The notes: generated by a model from the letters alone, not told the origin. A stretch of 64,000 bases of DNA from Janthinobacterium sp. Marseille (GCF_000013625.1 NC_009659.1:4046252-4110251); one strand, 5' to 3'. Shown: positions 6,758 to 17,569, counted from the stretch's first letter. A program made the numbers and translations.

Positions 6758-9631
6758 TTACTTCGATGTGGACAACTCCGAGCCACGTGGAATCATCTTC
6801 TCAGCGGCAAAGCTTTCTTGCTCGCGGTTGAAGCGATTATACGAGCGTTGCCATTCCGAAGGTTGGGCCACCGGCATTACTTGCACAGCTGTAACCTTGT
6901 ACTCAGGGCAGTTGGTCGCCCAGTCGGACGAGTTGGTCGTAATCACGTTAGCACCCGATTCAGGGAAGTGGAACGTGGTGTACACGACGCCTGGCTGGAT
7001 ACGTTCGGTAATATCTGCACGCAATACCGTTTGACCGGCACGCGATTCAATACCAACCCAGTCGTCCTGCTTGATGCCGCGCTCTTCTGCATCGTGCGGA
7101 TGGATTTCCAGGCGATCTTCGCTGTGCCACATATTGTTGAAGGTACGACGGGTTTGTGCACCAACGTTGTATTGCGACAGGATACGACCAGTGGTCAGGA
7201 TCAATGGGAATTTCTTATTGACCTTCTCGCCAGCACCGAAGTACTTGGTATTGATGAAGCGACCTTTACCGCGCACGAATTCTTCCGTGTGCATGGTTGG
7301 CGTACCTTCTGGCGCTTCCGCGTTGCAAGGCCACTGGATGCTGCCGCCCAATTCGTCGATACGCTTGAAGCTCACGCCGGTGAAGGTCGGGGTCAAGGCA
7401 GCGATCTCATCCATGATTTCACGTGGATGTTTGTAGTTCATTGGATAGCCGAGAGCGTTCGACAGCATTTGGGTGACTTCCCAGTCGCCGTAGCCCGATT
7501 TCGGTGGCATCACTTTGCGTACGCGCGAGATGCGACGTTCTGCATTGGTGAAGGTACCGTCTTTTTCCAGGAAGGACGAACCCGGCAGGAAGACGTGTGC
7601 GTATTTCGCGGTTTCGTTCAGGAAGATGTCCTGAACGATGATGCATTCCATCGCTTCCAGAGCAGCGGTAACGTGCTGTGTGTTTGGATCGGACTGAACA
7701 ATGTCTTCACCTTCGCAGTACAGGCCCATGAAGGTGCCGTCCATCGCTGCATCGAACATGTTCGGAATACGCAGGCCTGGTTCGGATTCCAGTGTGCAAC
7801 CCCAAACTGCTTCGAATTCGGCGCGTGCGACGGAATCGGATACGTGACGATAGCCTGGCAGTTCGTGCGGGAAGGAACCCATATCGCAGGAACCTTGCAC
7901 GTTGTTTTGACCGCGCAACGGGTTCACGCCGACGCCGTCACGACCAATGTTGCCGGTTGCCATCGCCAGGTTGGCGATACCGATAACGGTGGTCGAACCT
8001 TGTGCGTGTTCGGTCACGCCGAGGCCGTAATAGATTGCTGCATTGCCGCCGGTTGCAAACAGACGCGCTGCGCCACGAATATCAGCAGCCGGTACACCGG
8101 ATACTTCTTCCATTGCTTCTGGCGAGTTTTCTGGCAGCGAAACGAATTCTGCCCATTCTTCGAACGAGTCAACTTCGCAACGTGCTGCGATGAAGTCAGG
8201 TTTGTGCAGGTTTTCGGTGATGATCACGTGCGCCAGAGCATTGACGATAGCAACGTTGCTGCCTGGTTTCAGTTTCAGGTGATAGTCAGCCTGGATGTGC
8301 GGCGATTTAACCATTTCAGTGGTACGTGGATCGACAACGATCAGCTTCGCGCCCTGACGGATGCGGCGTTTCATTTGCGATGCAAATACAGGGTGACCGG
8401 ACGCAGGGTTAGCACCGATGACCAGGATGACGTCAGACTTCATCACCGATTCAAAGGTTTGTGTACCAGCGGATTCACCCATCGTTACTTTCAAGCCGTA
8501 ACCGGTAGGCGAGTGGCAAACGCGTGCGCAGGTGTCAACGTTGTTGTTACCGAATGCAGCACGGACCAGCTTTTGAACCAGGTAGCCTTCTTCGTTGGTG
8601 CAACGTGAGGAAACCAGGCCACCGATCGAATCCTTGCCGTATTTAGCCTGGATGCGTTTGAGTTCGGAAGCAGCGTAGTTGATCGCCTCATCCCACGATA
8701 CTTCTTTCCATGGGTCGGTGATTTTGCTGCGGATCATCGGTTTCAACATGCGGTCTTTATGTGTTGCATAACCCCATGCGAAGCGGCCTTTGACGCAAGC
8801 GTGACCCTGGTTGGCTTTACCATCCGGGTTCGGCACCATGCGTACCACTTCATTACCTTTCATCTCGGCCTTGAACGAGCAACCGACGCCGCAGTATGCG
8901 CAGGTCGTTACTTTGCTGTGTTCTGCCTGTCCCATCATGATGACGGTTTTTTCGGTCAGTGTTGCGGTCGGGCATGCGTCTACGCAAGCGCCGCAGGAGA
9001 CGCATTCCGAATCAATGAAGTCTTCTTTTTGACCTGCCGAAACGCGCGAGGTGAAGCCGCGGCCGTCGATGGTCAGAGCGAAGGTACCTTGTGTTTCTTC
9101 GCAAGCGCGGACGCAGCGGTTACACACGATACATTTCGATGCGTCGTAGGTGAAGTAAGGATTGGATTCGTCTTTTTCCAGTTTCAGATGGTTTTCGCCA
9201 TCGTAGCCGTAACGTACGTCGCGCAGGCCGACTACACCAGCCATGTCCTGCAGTTCGCAGTTGCCGTTGGTTGGGCAGGTCAGGCAGTCCAGCGGGTGAT
9301 CCGAGATGTACAGTTCCATCACGCCACGGCGGATGTCTGCCAGCTTAGGAGTCTGGGTTTTGACTTTCATGCCGGCTTCGGCAGGAGTCGTACACGATGC
9401 CGGATAGCCGCGACGGCCTTCGATTTCAACCAGGCACAGACGGCATGAGCCGAAAGATTCCAGGCTGTCGGTGGCACACAGCTTGGGTACGTTGATGCCG
9501 TACTCAGCTGCTGCACGCATGACGGAAGTGCCTTGCGGCACAGTGATGGCTACGCCATCGATTTCCAGGGAGATCATGACTTCGGACGTGCTTTTTTTCG
9601 TGCCGTAGTCGATACCGTTAAGTTGATTCAT
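6758..9631 (-). CDS. fdsA: NAD-linked formate dehydrogenase, molybdopterin-containing alpha subunit
   Basis: FdsA oxidises formate to CO2 at a bis-MGD molybdenum centre. The 957-residue chain has, in order: an N-terminal plant-type [2Fe-2S] domain (Cys 52, 63, 66, 80), the His/Cys cluster segment 'DHPLDCLTCPTNGNC' (about 111-125), two 4Fe-4S motifs (Cys 167-177 and 210-220), the 4Fe-4S site 'CAYCGVGC' (244-251) of the molybdoenzyme core, and the active-site Cys372-His373 in 'RVCHSPTGYG'. The C-terminal molybdopterin dinucleotide domain follows. Translation starts at the ATG 9629-9631, preceded by GGAGCG; the longer frame up to 9682 overlaps fdsB. Tungsten can replace molybdenum in some relatives, which is relevant next to tupA. 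Confidence 0.97.
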   Translation of the reverse strand: MNQLNGIDYGTKKSTSEVMISLEIDGVAITVPQGTSVMRAAAEYGINVPKLCATDSLESFGSCRLCLVEIEGRRGYPASCTTPAEAGMKVKTQTPKLADIRRGVMELYISDHPLDCLTCPTNGNCELQDMAGVVGLRDVRYGYDGENHLKLEKDESNPYFTYDASKCIVCNRCVRACEETQGTFALTIDGRGFTSRVSAGQKEDFIDSECVSCGACVDACPTATLTEKTVIMMGQAEHSKVTTCAYCGVGCSFKAEMKGNEVVRMVPNPDGKANQGHACVKGRFAWGYATHKDRMLKPMIRSKITDPWKEVSWDEAINYAASELKRIQAKYGKDSIGGLVSSRCTNEEGYLVQKLVRAAFGNNNVDTCARVCHSPTGYGLKVTMGESAGTQTFESVMKSDVILVIGANPASGHPVFASQMKRRIRQGAKLIVVDPRTTEMVKSPHIQADYHLKLKPGSNVAIVNALAHVIITENLHKPDFIAARCEVDSFEEWAEFVSLPENSPEAMEEVSGVPAADIRGAARLFATGGNAAIYYGLGVTEHAQGSTTVIGIANLAMATGNIGRDGVGVNPLRGQNNVQGSCDMGSFPHELPGYRHVSDSVARAEFEAVWGCTLESEPGLRIPNMFDAAMDGTFMGLYCEGEDIVQSDPNTQHVTAALEAMECIIVQDIFLNETAKYAHVFLPGSSFLEKDGTFTNAERRISRVRKVMPPKSGYGDWEVTQMLSNALGYPMNYKHPREIMDEIAALTPTFTGVSFKRIDELGGSIQWPCNAEAPEGTPTMHTEEFVRGKGRFINTKYFGAGEKVNKKFPLILTTGRILSQYNVGAQTRRTFNNMWHSEDRLEIHPHDAEERGIKQDDWVGIESRAGQTVLRADITERIQPGVVYTTFHFPESGANVITTNSSDWATNCPEYKVTAVQVMPVAQPSEWQRSYNRFNREQESFAAEKMIPRGSELSTSK

Positions 9632-9647
9632 TTTTCGCTCCAGTAGC

Positions 9648-11204
9648 TTAAGCTGCGTTTGCCAATGTTTTTTGATCGCCAAAATCTTCTGGGAAGTGAT
9701 TCAGGGCGGACAACACCGGGAAAGGTGTCATATTGCCCATCGCACATAGCGATCCCGTTACCATCACATCGCACAAGTCACGCAGCAGATGGATCTGCTG
9801 TGGTCGATTCTGGTTCGCGATGATTTTGTCCATTACTTCCACACCACGTGTCGAGCCGATCCGGCACGGGGTGCACTTGCCGCACGATTCTTCTGCACAG
9901 AAGTGCATTGCGTAACGTGCTTGTTTGGCCATATCGACGGTATCGTCGAACGCGACCAGACCACCATGGCCTACGGTAGAGGCAACGGCAGCGAATGCTT
10001 CATAGTCAAACGGTGTGTCGAACAGTGATTCAGGCATGTAGGCACCGAGTGGGCCACCAACCTGGACTGCACGGATAGGACGACCGGATTCGGAACCGCC
10101 ACCAAAGTCGTACAGCAATTCGCGCAAGGTGACGCCGAATGCTTTTTCCACCAGGCCGCCGTATTTCAGGTTGCCTGCCAATTGCATAGGCAAGGTACCG
10201 CGCGAACGACCCATGCCGTAGTTTTTGTAGAATTCGGCACCGCGCGACAAGATCAATGGAACGGCCGACAGCGAAATGACGTTGTTGATTACGGTTGGCT
10301 GGCCGAACAAGCCTTGCAGCGCCGGCAGTGGCGGTTTGGCGCGCACCATGCCGCGTTTGCCTTCGATACTTTCCAGCATCGCAGTTTCTTCACCGCAAAC
10401 GTAAGCGCCGGCGGCTTTACGTACTTGCAGGTTGAAAGTGCGGCCGGAGCCGAGGATGTTTTCACCGAGGTAGCCGGCAGCGTTGGCTGCGACGATCGCT
10501 TCATTCAGATTGGCGATCGAATGCGGGTATTCGGAACGAACGTAGATATAACCTTCGGTTGCCTTGACGGCCAGGCCGGCGATGGTCATGCCTTCGATCA
10601 GCATGAATGGATCATCTTCCATCACCATGCGGTCGGAGAAGGTCCCGGAGTCGCCTTCATCGGCGTTACAGGCGATGTACTTTTGCGCAGCTTCTGCGCC
10701 GAGCACGGTTTTCCATTTGATGCCGGTAGGGAAAGCTGCGCCGCCGCGACCACGCAGGCCGGAGTCGGTTACTTCCTGCACGATCGCAGCAGGTTCCATC
10801 GCGATCGCTTTTTTCAGGCCGACATAGCCGTCGTGCGCCAGGTAGTCTTCCAGCGAAACCGGGTCAGTAATACCAACGCGTACGAATTGCAGGCGCTCCT
10901 GTTTCTTCAGGTAAGGGATTTCTTCGGTCAGGCCGAGTGCTTTTGGATGGCTGCCGCCGGTGGTGAAACCGGCATCAAACAGGCCGGCCACTTCGTGCTC
11001 TTCGATAGGACCAAAGCCGATACGGCCGGCATCGGTTGCAACTTCAACCAGTGGCTCGAGCCAGAACATGCCGCGCGAACCATTGCGCACCAGCTTGATA
11101 TCGATGCCGCGTGCCTTGGCTTCGCGTTCGATTGCCGCCGCGGTTTCATTGGCGCCGAGCGCCAGGGCGGTCGAGTCGCGTGGAACAAATATGGTTACGG
11201 TCAT
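9648..11204 (-). CDS. fdsB: NAD-linked formate dehydrogenase, NADH/FMN-binding beta subunit
   Basis: FdsB passes electrons from the FdsA clusters to NAD+ through FMN. The 518-residue protein has an N-terminal thioredoxin-like ferredoxin region, the NuoF-type FMN/NAD motifs 'GLRGRGGAAFPTGIKW' and 'YIACNADEGDSGTF', and the C-terminal 4Fe-4S ligands in 'ESCGKCTPCRIGS'. Its ATG overlaps the stop codon of fdsG by four bases, showing translational coupling, and its stop lies 16 nt before fdsA. Confidence 0.96.
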   Translation of the reverse strand: MTVTIFVPRDSTALALGANETAAAIEREAKARGIDIKLVRNGSRGMFWLEPLVEVATDAGRIGFGPIEEHEVAGLFDAGFTTGGSHPKALGLTEEIPYLKKQERLQFVRVGITDPVSLEDYLAHDGYVGLKKAIAMEPAAIVQEVTDSGLRGRGGAAFPTGIKWKTVLGAEAAQKYIACNADEGDSGTFSDRMVMEDDPFMLIEGMTIAGLAVKATEGYIYVRSEYPHSIANLNEAIVAANAAGYLGENILGSGRTFNLQVRKAAGAYVCGEETAMLESIEGKRGMVRAKPPLPALQGLFGQPTVINNVISLSAVPLILSRGAEFYKNYGMGRSRGTLPMQLAGNLKYGGLVEKAFGVTLRELLYDFGGGSESGRPIRAVQVGGPLGAYMPESLFDTPFDYEAFAAVASTVGHGGLVAFDDTVDMAKQARYAMHFCAEESCGKCTPCRIGSTRGVEVMDKIIANQNRPQQIHLLRDLCDVMVTGSLCAMGNMTPFPVLSALNHFPEDFGDQKTLANAA

Positions 11205-11680
11205 TGCACACCTCGCTTGGCCTGGATCAGGCTATTGAATTTTTCCTTGGAGACGCGGGCATACAGGTCGTCATCGATCTGGATCGCCGGGCCGCTCGCG
11301 CATTGGCCGAGGCAGTACACGGTTTGCAAGGTAAATTTGTTGTCATCAGTGGTGCCGTGAAAATCACAGCCCAGCAATTCTTTCGCATGGTCAGCCAGCG
11401 ATTCGCAACCGCGTGCCTGGCAAGCCTCGGCACGGCAGATTTGCACGACGTGCTCGCCGACCGGGTGTTGGCGGAAGAAGTGGTAATAGGTGATCACGCC
11501 GTGCACTTCCGCGCGCGAAATGTTCAAACCTTCGGCGATCGCAGGAACGATGCTGGGCGGGATGTACCCAACCACGCCCTGGATGTCGTGTAGGATAGGC
11601 AAAAGCGCGCCAGGTGTAGCTTTGCGCTGTGCAATAATGGCCTCGACCGCGGCCAAATCGAATGGGGTTTGGGTGTTCAC
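11201..11680 (-). CDS. fdsG: NAD-linked formate dehydrogenase, gamma subunit
   Basis: This 159-residue NuoE-like protein carries one thioredoxin-fold [2Fe-2S] cluster, with ligands visible in 'ICRAEACQARGC' and 'CLGQCASGPA'. It starts with GTG (11678-11680) behind the ribosome binding site GGAGACTC. It is the first gene of the fds operon and reads away from the regulator gene at 11922; the 241-nt gap holds two dyads that may be operators. Confidence 0.95.
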   Translation of the reverse strand: MNTQTPFDLAAVEAIIAQRKATPGALLPILHDIQGVVGYIPPSIVPAIAEGLNISRAEVHGVITYYHFFRQHPVGEHVVQICRAEACQARGCESLADHAKELLGCDFHGTTDDNKFTLQTVYCLGQCASGPAIQIDDDLYARVSKEKFNSLIQAKRGVQ

Positions 11681-11780
11681 TTAGAGTCTCCTGCTAGCGA
11701 CACCGATGGCAATACCGCATGCCGCGAGGTCGTGAAATCGAACGAAACCATACTGCTTCCTTGTTAAAAATTATCTTGTA

Positions 11781-11802
11781 TATATGCTTTTAATAGCATA
11801 TA
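11781..11802. promoter_or_regulatory. Palindrome in the fds promoter region
   Basis: Perfect inverted repeat TATATGC-N8-GCATATA, about 100 nt upstream of fdsG and 120 nt upstream of the divergent regulator gene. It is a plausible binding site for that regulator. It does not match the ModE-type boxes found elsewhere in this window. Confidence 0.45.
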
Positions 11803-11811
11803 GTTTAGGTA

Positions 11812-11841
11812 TGCTACCTATGTAACACGTGAAAGGTAGCA
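11812..11841. promoter_or_regulatory. Second dyad in the fds/regulator intergenic region
   Basis: Inverted repeat TGCTACC-N16-GGTAGCA, 7-bp arms, 80 nt before the regulator gene at 11922. It may be a second operator or the 5' hairpin of the regulator mRNA. Confidence 0.35.
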
Positions 11842-11921
11842 CCCGAAAACCAGGGCTTCAATAGGCTATCTTTTGCATAAGCAGGGAAAGATGCGTAAAC
11901 GCTACAAAGGCGGCATGACGT

Positions 11922-13010
11922 ATGTTTAAAGTTGTCATTAATCCCCACTGGGAAATTACCCACACCAACGACGCGCCGCTGGATACTGCGGTTTTGCTCA
12001 ATTTGCTGATGTCGATCCAGAAGACCGGATCCATCTCCAAGGCCGCGCGCCTGGTCGACTTGTCATATCGCTATTCATGGGGCTTGTTGCGGGAGGCGGA
12101 AAAGCTCTTCGGCACCGCATTGTTAAATACCGATCGTGGTCGCGGGACAACATTGACCCCTTTGGCGGAAAAGCTGATCTGGGCTGATCGCCGGATTCGC
12201 GCGCGCCTGTCGCCGACGCTGGAAAGTCTGGCCTCCGAGCTGGAAAGCGAAATCGGCAAAACCATCGTCGGTAAGACCAAGCCAATCCGGCTCGATGCCA
12301 GCCATGGTTTTGCGGTCGACGCCTTGTTGCACCAATTAACAGAGGCAAACCTGCCGGTCGATTTGCGTTATCGCAACAGCACCGATGCAGTTGCCGCTTT
12401 GTCACGCAATGAATGTGACCTGGCCGGCTTCCACGTTCCGCTCGGTGAATTCGAGAAAAAGGCGGTGGAGCGCTATACGCAGTGGCTCAATCCACGTGAA
12501 CATTGCCTGATCCACCTTGCAGTGCGTACCCAGGGTATGTTTGTGGCACCCGGCAATCCAAAGAAGATCACCGGCCTGCATGACCTGACACGTCCCGGCG
12601 TGCGTTTCGTCAATCGTCAGATCGGTTCGGGTACGCGGATGCTGCTGGAGTTGATGCTGGCCGGATCGAATATCTCGCCTTTCGATATCGAAGGCTATCA
12701 AAGCAATGAATTCACCCATTCTGCAGTCGCTGCTTATATAGCAAGCGGGATGGCTGATGTCGGGGTCGGTGTGCAAACGGCGGCGCATCGCTTCAGCCTG
12801 GATTTCATTCCGCTGATTCGTGAACGTTACTTCCTCGCCCTGCCGCTCTCCATCATGGATGACCCGCTGATCCAGTTGGTCATTGATGTGGTGCAGTCCG
12901 GATATTTCCGTAAAGTGATTAATGGTCTTGCCGGTTACGACGCCGGCGATACCGGCAAGATCCTGTTGCTGTCGGAAGCCTTCGGACATACCAAGGTTCC
13001 GACCGCCTGA
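11922..13010 (+). CDS. ModE/LysR-like helix-turn-helix regulator with binding-protein-like domain (candidate fds regulator)
   Basis: The 362-residue protein starts with a ModE/LysR-type winged helix ('LNLLMSIQKTGSISKAARLVDLSYRYSWGLLREAEKLFG', about 27-65) and continues with a periplasmic-binding-protein-like domain (PBP_like type) containing 'GVRFVNRQIGSGTRMLLELML'. That second domain is normally found in molybdate- or oxyanion-related regulators and in MoeA fusions. It is transcribed away from the fds operon, the position of FdsR in Cupriavidus necator, so it probably controls fds in response to formate or a metal oxyanion. Equivalence to FdsR is inference from position, so no symbol is given. 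Confidence 0.8.
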   Translation: MFKVVINPHWEITHTNDAPLDTAVLLNLLMSIQKTGSISKAARLVDLSYRYSWGLLREAEKLFGTALLNTDRGRGTTLTPLAEKLIWADRRIRARLSPTLESLASELESEIGKTIVGKTKPIRLDASHGFAVDALLHQLTEANLPVDLRYRNSTDAVAALSRNECDLAGFHVPLGEFEKKAVERYTQWLNPREHCLIHLAVRTQGMFVAPGNPKKITGLHDLTRPGVRFVNRQIGSGTRMLLELMLAGSNISPFDIEGYQSNEFTHSAVAAYIASGMADVGVGVQTAAHRFSLDFIPLIRERYFLALPLSIMDDPLIQLVIDVVQSGYFRKVINGLAGYDAGDTGKILLLSEAFGHTKVPTA

Positions 13011-13016
13011 GCATTG

Positions 13017-14093
13017 CTATTTAAGAATAGCGATGCCCTTGATTTGCGCAAACACCTGCCCACCCGGTGCCAGGTGCATTGCTTCGCATGATTTACGGGT
13101 AATGCGCGCCAGCAGGCGTGTGCCATTTGCATCCAGTCCTATCATTACCTGCCCCGGCGCATCGTCAGACAACTCCGTTACCGTTGCCGGGATGATATTC
13201 AGGATGCTGCTATCGCGTTGCGGCAGCAGGCTCAGGCTGACATCGCGCGCCTGTATCCGTATGCGTACCTGCTGACCTGCGGTGGCGGCCTGTTGCGGTA
13301 ATAGCAGCTGACCACCGGAGAACTGGGCAGACGTCAGGTGGAAATCCACATCATGGGCCGTGACAGTCGCGACTACCAGCGCACTGGCCGTATCGCCATG
13401 CGCAAAGTTGAGATCCAGGCGTGTCATCAGATCGCTGGTCGCGCCGCTGGCAATGACCTTGCCGCTTTCCAGCAAAACCAAATGATCGGCCAGGCGTGCT
13501 ACTTCGTCGGCCGAGTGGCTGACATAGATCACCGGGATGTCGAGTTCATCATGCAGCCTTTCCAGGTAAGGCATGATTTCTTCCTTGCGCTTGCTGTCGA
13601 GTGCTGCCAGCGGTTCATCCATTAAGAGGATGCGCGGGCTGGTTGCCAGTGCACGCGCAATCGCCACACGCTGGCGTTCGCCGCCGGACAATTTATCCGG
13701 ATTGCGTTGCAGCAGATGGCCGATGTCGAGCAAGGCGACAGCATGTTCCAGCGATACCTGATGCGTGGCAGCAGAAACGCGGCGCCTGCCGTATTCCAGA
13801 TTGCGCTGCACATTCAGGTGGGCAAACAGGCTGGCTTCCTGGAATACATAGCCGAGCGGCCGTTTATAGGTCGGCAGGAAGATATTCCGTTCGTCGTCCT
13901 GCCAGACCTCGCCGTTGACTTCCAGATAGGAACCGCTAAAGCGCTCCAGTCCGGTCATTGCACGCAGGCAGGTAGTTTTGCCGGAGCCGGACGGACCGAA
14001 CAGGGCGGTCACGCCACGGCCGGGCAAAGTCAGGTCGACGTCCAGTTTGAACGCACTGTAAGCGATATTGAATCGCGCGCGGATATCCGTCAT
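13017..14093 (-). CDS. modC: Molybdate ABC transporter ATP-binding protein
   Basis: ModC energises high-affinity molybdate uptake. The 358-residue protein has Walker A 'GPSGSGKTT', the ABC signature '[15 protein letters not shown]', Walker B '[11 protein letters not shown]', the switch His in 'VIYVSHS', and a C-terminal TOBE/mop domain beginning near '[10 protein letters not shown]' that binds molybdate. The start ATG (14091-14093) overlaps the modB stop, so the two are translationally coupled; the upstream in-frame extension lies inside modB. The gene ends 6 nt from the convergent regulator gene. Confidence 0.95.
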   Translation of the reverse strand: MTDIRARFNIAYSAFKLDVDLTLPGRGVTALFGPSGSGKTTCLRAMTGLERFSGSYLEVNGEVWQDDERNIFLPTYKRPLGYVFQEASLFAHLNVQRNLEYGRRRVSAATHQVSLEHAVALLDIGHLLQRNPDKLSGGERQRVAIARALATSPRILLMDEPLAALDSKRKEEIMPYLERLHDELDIPVIYVSHSADEVARLADHLVLLESGKVIASGATSDLMTRLDLNFAHGDTASALVVATVTAHDVDFHLTSAQFSGGQLLLPQQAATAGQQVRIRIQARDVSLSLLPQRDSSILNIIPATVTELSDDAPGQVMIGLDANGTRLLARITRKSCEAMHLAPGGQVFAQIKGIAILK

Positions 14094-14764
14094 TTGCGCC
14101 GCCCGGTCGGATTCAATGTGTACAGTATGATCAGCACCGCCATCGAGAACACCAGCATACCGGCCGCGAGCCAATGTGCCTGTGCATACTCAAGTGCTTC
14201 AACATGGTCGTAAATTTGTACAGAAATCATGCGGGTCTGATTCGGGATATTGCCGCCTATCATCAGCACCACGCCGAACTCACCGACCGTGTGTGCAAAG
14301 CCCATCACGATAGCGGTCAGGTAACCGGGTTTGGCCAATGGCAGGGTGACACTGAAAAAAGTATCGAGAGGTGATGCGCGCAAGGTCGCGGCCACTTCGA
14401 GCGGGCGCTCACCCATCGCCTCAAAAGCGTTCTGGATAGGTTGTACAACGAAGGGCATCGAGTAAAAAACCGAGCCAACCACCAGGCCGGTGAAACTGAA
14501 GGGCAAAGTGCCGAAACCCATAGCCTGGGTCAGCTGTCCGACCGGGCCATTGGGCCCCAGCGCCACCAGTAGGTAAAAGCCGATGACGGTGGGCGGCAGC
14601 ACGATAGGCAGCGCAACAAACGCGCCGACCGGGCTTTTCAACCAGGAACGTGTGCGCGCCAGCCACCACGCCAGGGGCGTGCCTATCAAAAGAAGAATGA
14701 TGGTAGTGAGGCTGGCGAGCTTGAGGGTCAGGACAATCGCACCGATATTCGGATCGGTAAACAA
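14090..14764 (-). CDS. modB: Molybdate ABC transporter permease
   Basis: This 224-residue inner membrane protein has five or more hydrophobic segments and the BPD permease EAA-like loop around '[31 protein letters not shown]'. The '[23 protein letters not shown]' segment is characteristic of ModB. It lies between modA (12 nt gap) and modC (4-nt overlap). A companion ModA, ModC and ModE in the same cluster makes molybdate the likely substrate. Confidence 0.95.
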   Translation of the reverse strand: MFTDPNIGAIVLTLKLASLTTIILLLIGTPLAWWLARTRSWLKSPVGAFVALPIVLPPTVIGFYLLVALGPNGPVGQLTQAMGFGTLPFSFTGLVVGSVFYSMPFVVQPIQNAFEAMGERPLEVAATLRASPLDTFFSVTLPLAKPGYLTAIVMGFAHTVGEFGVVLMIGGNIPNQTRMISVQIYDHVEALEYAQAHWLAAGMLVFSMAVLIILYTLNPTGRRK

Positions 14765-14776
14765 CGAGAACCTCTC

Positions 14777-15550
<774 letters not shown>

Positions 15551-15561
15551 TTAATAAACCT

Positions 15562-16356
15562 TTAGGCGGGTACCGCCAGAATGATGTGCGATGCCTTGAT
15601 CATGGCAGTAGCGCGTACACCTTCTTTTAAACCAAGCACTTTCACGCTTTCATTGGTGATGATGGATGCCACGGTCTTGCCGCCCGGCAGTTCAATCACG
15701 ACCTCTGCATTGACTGCGCCTTCCTGGCAACGAACAACGGTGCCGGTCAGGGAGTTGCGTGCACTGGTTTTGAAATTTGTTTCCACGGTGAGGATGATCC
15801 ATTGCGCCTTGACCAGCGCATAGGCTTCGGAGCCGACTTCGAGTGCCAGGTGCTCGGCACTGTCATTGGTGATGATGGCTGCCAGCTCTGCGCCATTGCC
15901 GATATCGAGTATGACCTCTGCATTGACGGCGCCTTTCTTGACGGCGCTGACGGTGCCGAGGAACTGGTTGCGTGCGCTGGTTTGCATATCGAATCTCCGG
16001 CTCATTGTGTAGTACTGATCAAAATCGTCCATGGTGCGGCCGATTGCCGCCGGCACTGCGGCCCATTCCTGCTCCAGGCGGCGGTAGGTTGCAACTACAC
16101 GCCTGCCATACTCGGTCAGGCAGGTGCCGCCACCGGTACTGCCACCCGGCTGGCGTATCACCAGCGGCTCATGCGACAGATTATTTACCGATTCGACGGC
16201 TTGCCATGCCGCCTTGTAACTCATGCCCATCGCGGTCGCTGCCGCAGAAATTGAGCCAGAGGCGTCAATCCGTTCCAGCAGCTCCAGGTGATCCCAGCGC
16301 TTGCCGCGCGATTTGGATAGACCTTCCAGTTTGATGGGCGAAGTTGTCTTGCTCAT
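15562..16356 (-). CDS. modE: Molybdate-responsive transcriptional regulator ModE
   Basis: ModE binds molybdate and then represses molybdate uptake genes and activates some molybdoenzyme genes. The 264-residue protein has the N-terminal winged helix ('LLERIDASGSISAAATAMGMSYKAAWQAVESVNN') with the 'GGSTGGGTCLTEYG' wing, then two tandem mop/TOBE domains that both begin TSARN and contain 'GAVNAEV' (about 124-190 and 196-262). I take the ATG at 16354-16356; the frame upstream starts at a TTG. It is the first gene of modE-A-B-C and a ModE-type box at 16427-16451 lies 70 nt upstream, so autoregulation is expected. Confidence 0.95.
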   Translation of the reverse strand: MSKTTSPIKLEGLSKSRGKRWDHLELLERIDASGSISAAATAMGMSYKAAWQAVESVNNLSHEPLVIRQPGGSTGGGTCLTEYGRRVVATYRRLEQEWAAVPAAIGRTMDDFDQYYTMSRRFDMQTSARNQFLGTVSAVKKGAVNAEVILDIGNGAELAAIITNDSAEHLALEVGSEAYALVKAQWIILTVETNFKTSARNSLTGTVVRCQEGAVNAEVVIELPGGKTVASIITNESVKVLGLKEGVRATAMIKASHIILAVPA

Positions 16357-16426
16357 AACAGTCACTATCTTTAAAAATGATGAAAGGCTGTTCAGCAAAA
16401 GTCGTTCTAAAAGTTGATACTATACA

Positions 16427-16451
16427 CGATATTACTTTTAACGACATAACG
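16427..16451. promoter_or_regulatory. ModE-type operator before modE
   Basis: Sequence pattern CGATAT-N13-ATAACG with the inner bases TTTTAACGAC. It resembles the enterobacterial ModE operators (CGnTAT ... ATAACG) and shares spacing and the inner 'AC' before ATAACG with two further copies in this window (20089 and 30106). Position fits control of modEABC and perhaps of the divergent LysR gene. Confidence 0.6.
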
Positions 16452-16630
16452 CGAACAGGATGAAGTACCGTCATTCTATTTGTGTATCGGGAATTCCGGT
16501 CGTCTATTGAACATGTTGGCAGCAGGGGCATTCCGGAAAATCGCAGATATGCGGATAAGATGAAGGCGACTTCCCTTCTTTCCGGCATCTCAGTAATCCC
16601 TTTTGTCATCACTAACTACGGGCTATACCG

Positions 16631-17569
16631 ATGTTTGTACGTCAGCTTGATTACCTCGTCACCCTTGCCCGGGAAAAGCATTTCGCCCGCGCCGCGGAAA
16701 TTTGCTGCGTATCGCAGCCGGCCCTCTCTGCTGCAGTAAGGAATCTGGAAACCGAATTGGGTATCGCCATTGTGCAGCGTGGCCAGCGCTTCCAGGGTTT
16801 CACGCCGGAAGGTGAGCGCATCCTCGATTGGGCGCGCCAGACCCTGGCGGCGCTGGAAGGCTTGAAGCAGGAAGCATCGATGTCACGCGTCAAGCTGACC
16901 GGTACACTGCGGCTCGGCGCGATTCCGACCACCATGCCTATCGTGTCGCTATTGACCGGGCAGTGCCGGGCGCAACACGCGGACCTGCGACAACTGGTGC
17001 TGTCGTTGAGCACGGAAGAAATCATGCGCCGGCTCGATGACTTTGAGCTGGATGTCGGCCTGACTTATCTGGAAGACCAGCGCCTGAATGGCTTCCACGT
17101 GCAACCTTTATATCGCGAACGCTATATGTTGCTGGCGCGTGAAGGCGCCATGCTGGATGGCAAGGCGGAGATCAGCTGGGAAGAAGCCGCCGAGTTTCCG
17201 CTGTGCCTGCTGACATCGCATATGCAGAACCGGCGCATCGTCGATGCCGCCTTCCGTCGTGCCGAGGTGCATCCGAATGTCGTGGTCGAGACCGATTCCG
17301 TATTCGCGTTATATTCACACGTGCGACACGCGAATCTATACAGTGTGGTGCCACACAGCTTGCTATGCCTGTTTGAACTGCGCGATGAAATGGTCGCGAT
17401 TCCTATCGTGCCGGAGTTGAGTCGTTCGATAGGATTAATCTCGCTTGATCATGATCCCTGCTCACCTATCGTCGTGGCGGCACGCAGTATTGCCGAGAAG
17501 ATCAATCTGCAGGCGCAATTCGATGCATACATAAGCGGCGGCTATCAGCCCATCACATCAAACGATTAG
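16631..17569 (+). CDS. LysR family regulator adjacent to the metal-free formate dehydrogenase
   Basis: The 312-residue protein has the LysR winged helix ('LDYLVTLAREKHFARAAEICCVSQPALSAAVRNLE', about 6-40) and an effector domain from about residue 90. It is OxyR/CynR-like in its N-terminus but lacks an obvious OxyR redox cysteine pair context. It lies divergent from modE and 127 nt before the formate dehydrogenase gene on the same strand, so control of that gene is likely. Whether it senses formate, oxidative stress or metal status cannot be told. Confidence 0.85.
   Translation: MFVRQLDYLVTLAREKHFARAAEICCVSQPALSAAVRNLETELGIAIVQRGQRFQGFTPEGERILDWARQTLAALEGLKQEASMSRVKLTGTLRLGAIPTTMPIVSLLTGQCRAQHADLRQLVLSLSTEEIMRRLDDFELDVGLTYLEDQRLNGFHVQPLYRERYMLLAREGAMLDGKAEISWEEAAEFPLCLLTSHMQNRRIVDAAFRRAEVHPNVVVETDSVFALYSHVRHANLYSVVPHSLLCLFELRDEMVAIPIVPELSRSIGLISLDHDPCSPIVVAARSIAEKINLQAQFDAYISGGYQPITSND

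Noticed and set aside
6695..8608. A 637-codon plus-strand open frame opposite fdsA
   Set aside because: It is a codon-usage shadow of fdsA on the other strand. The minus-strand protein has full cluster and active-site motifs; the plus-strand translation matches nothing.
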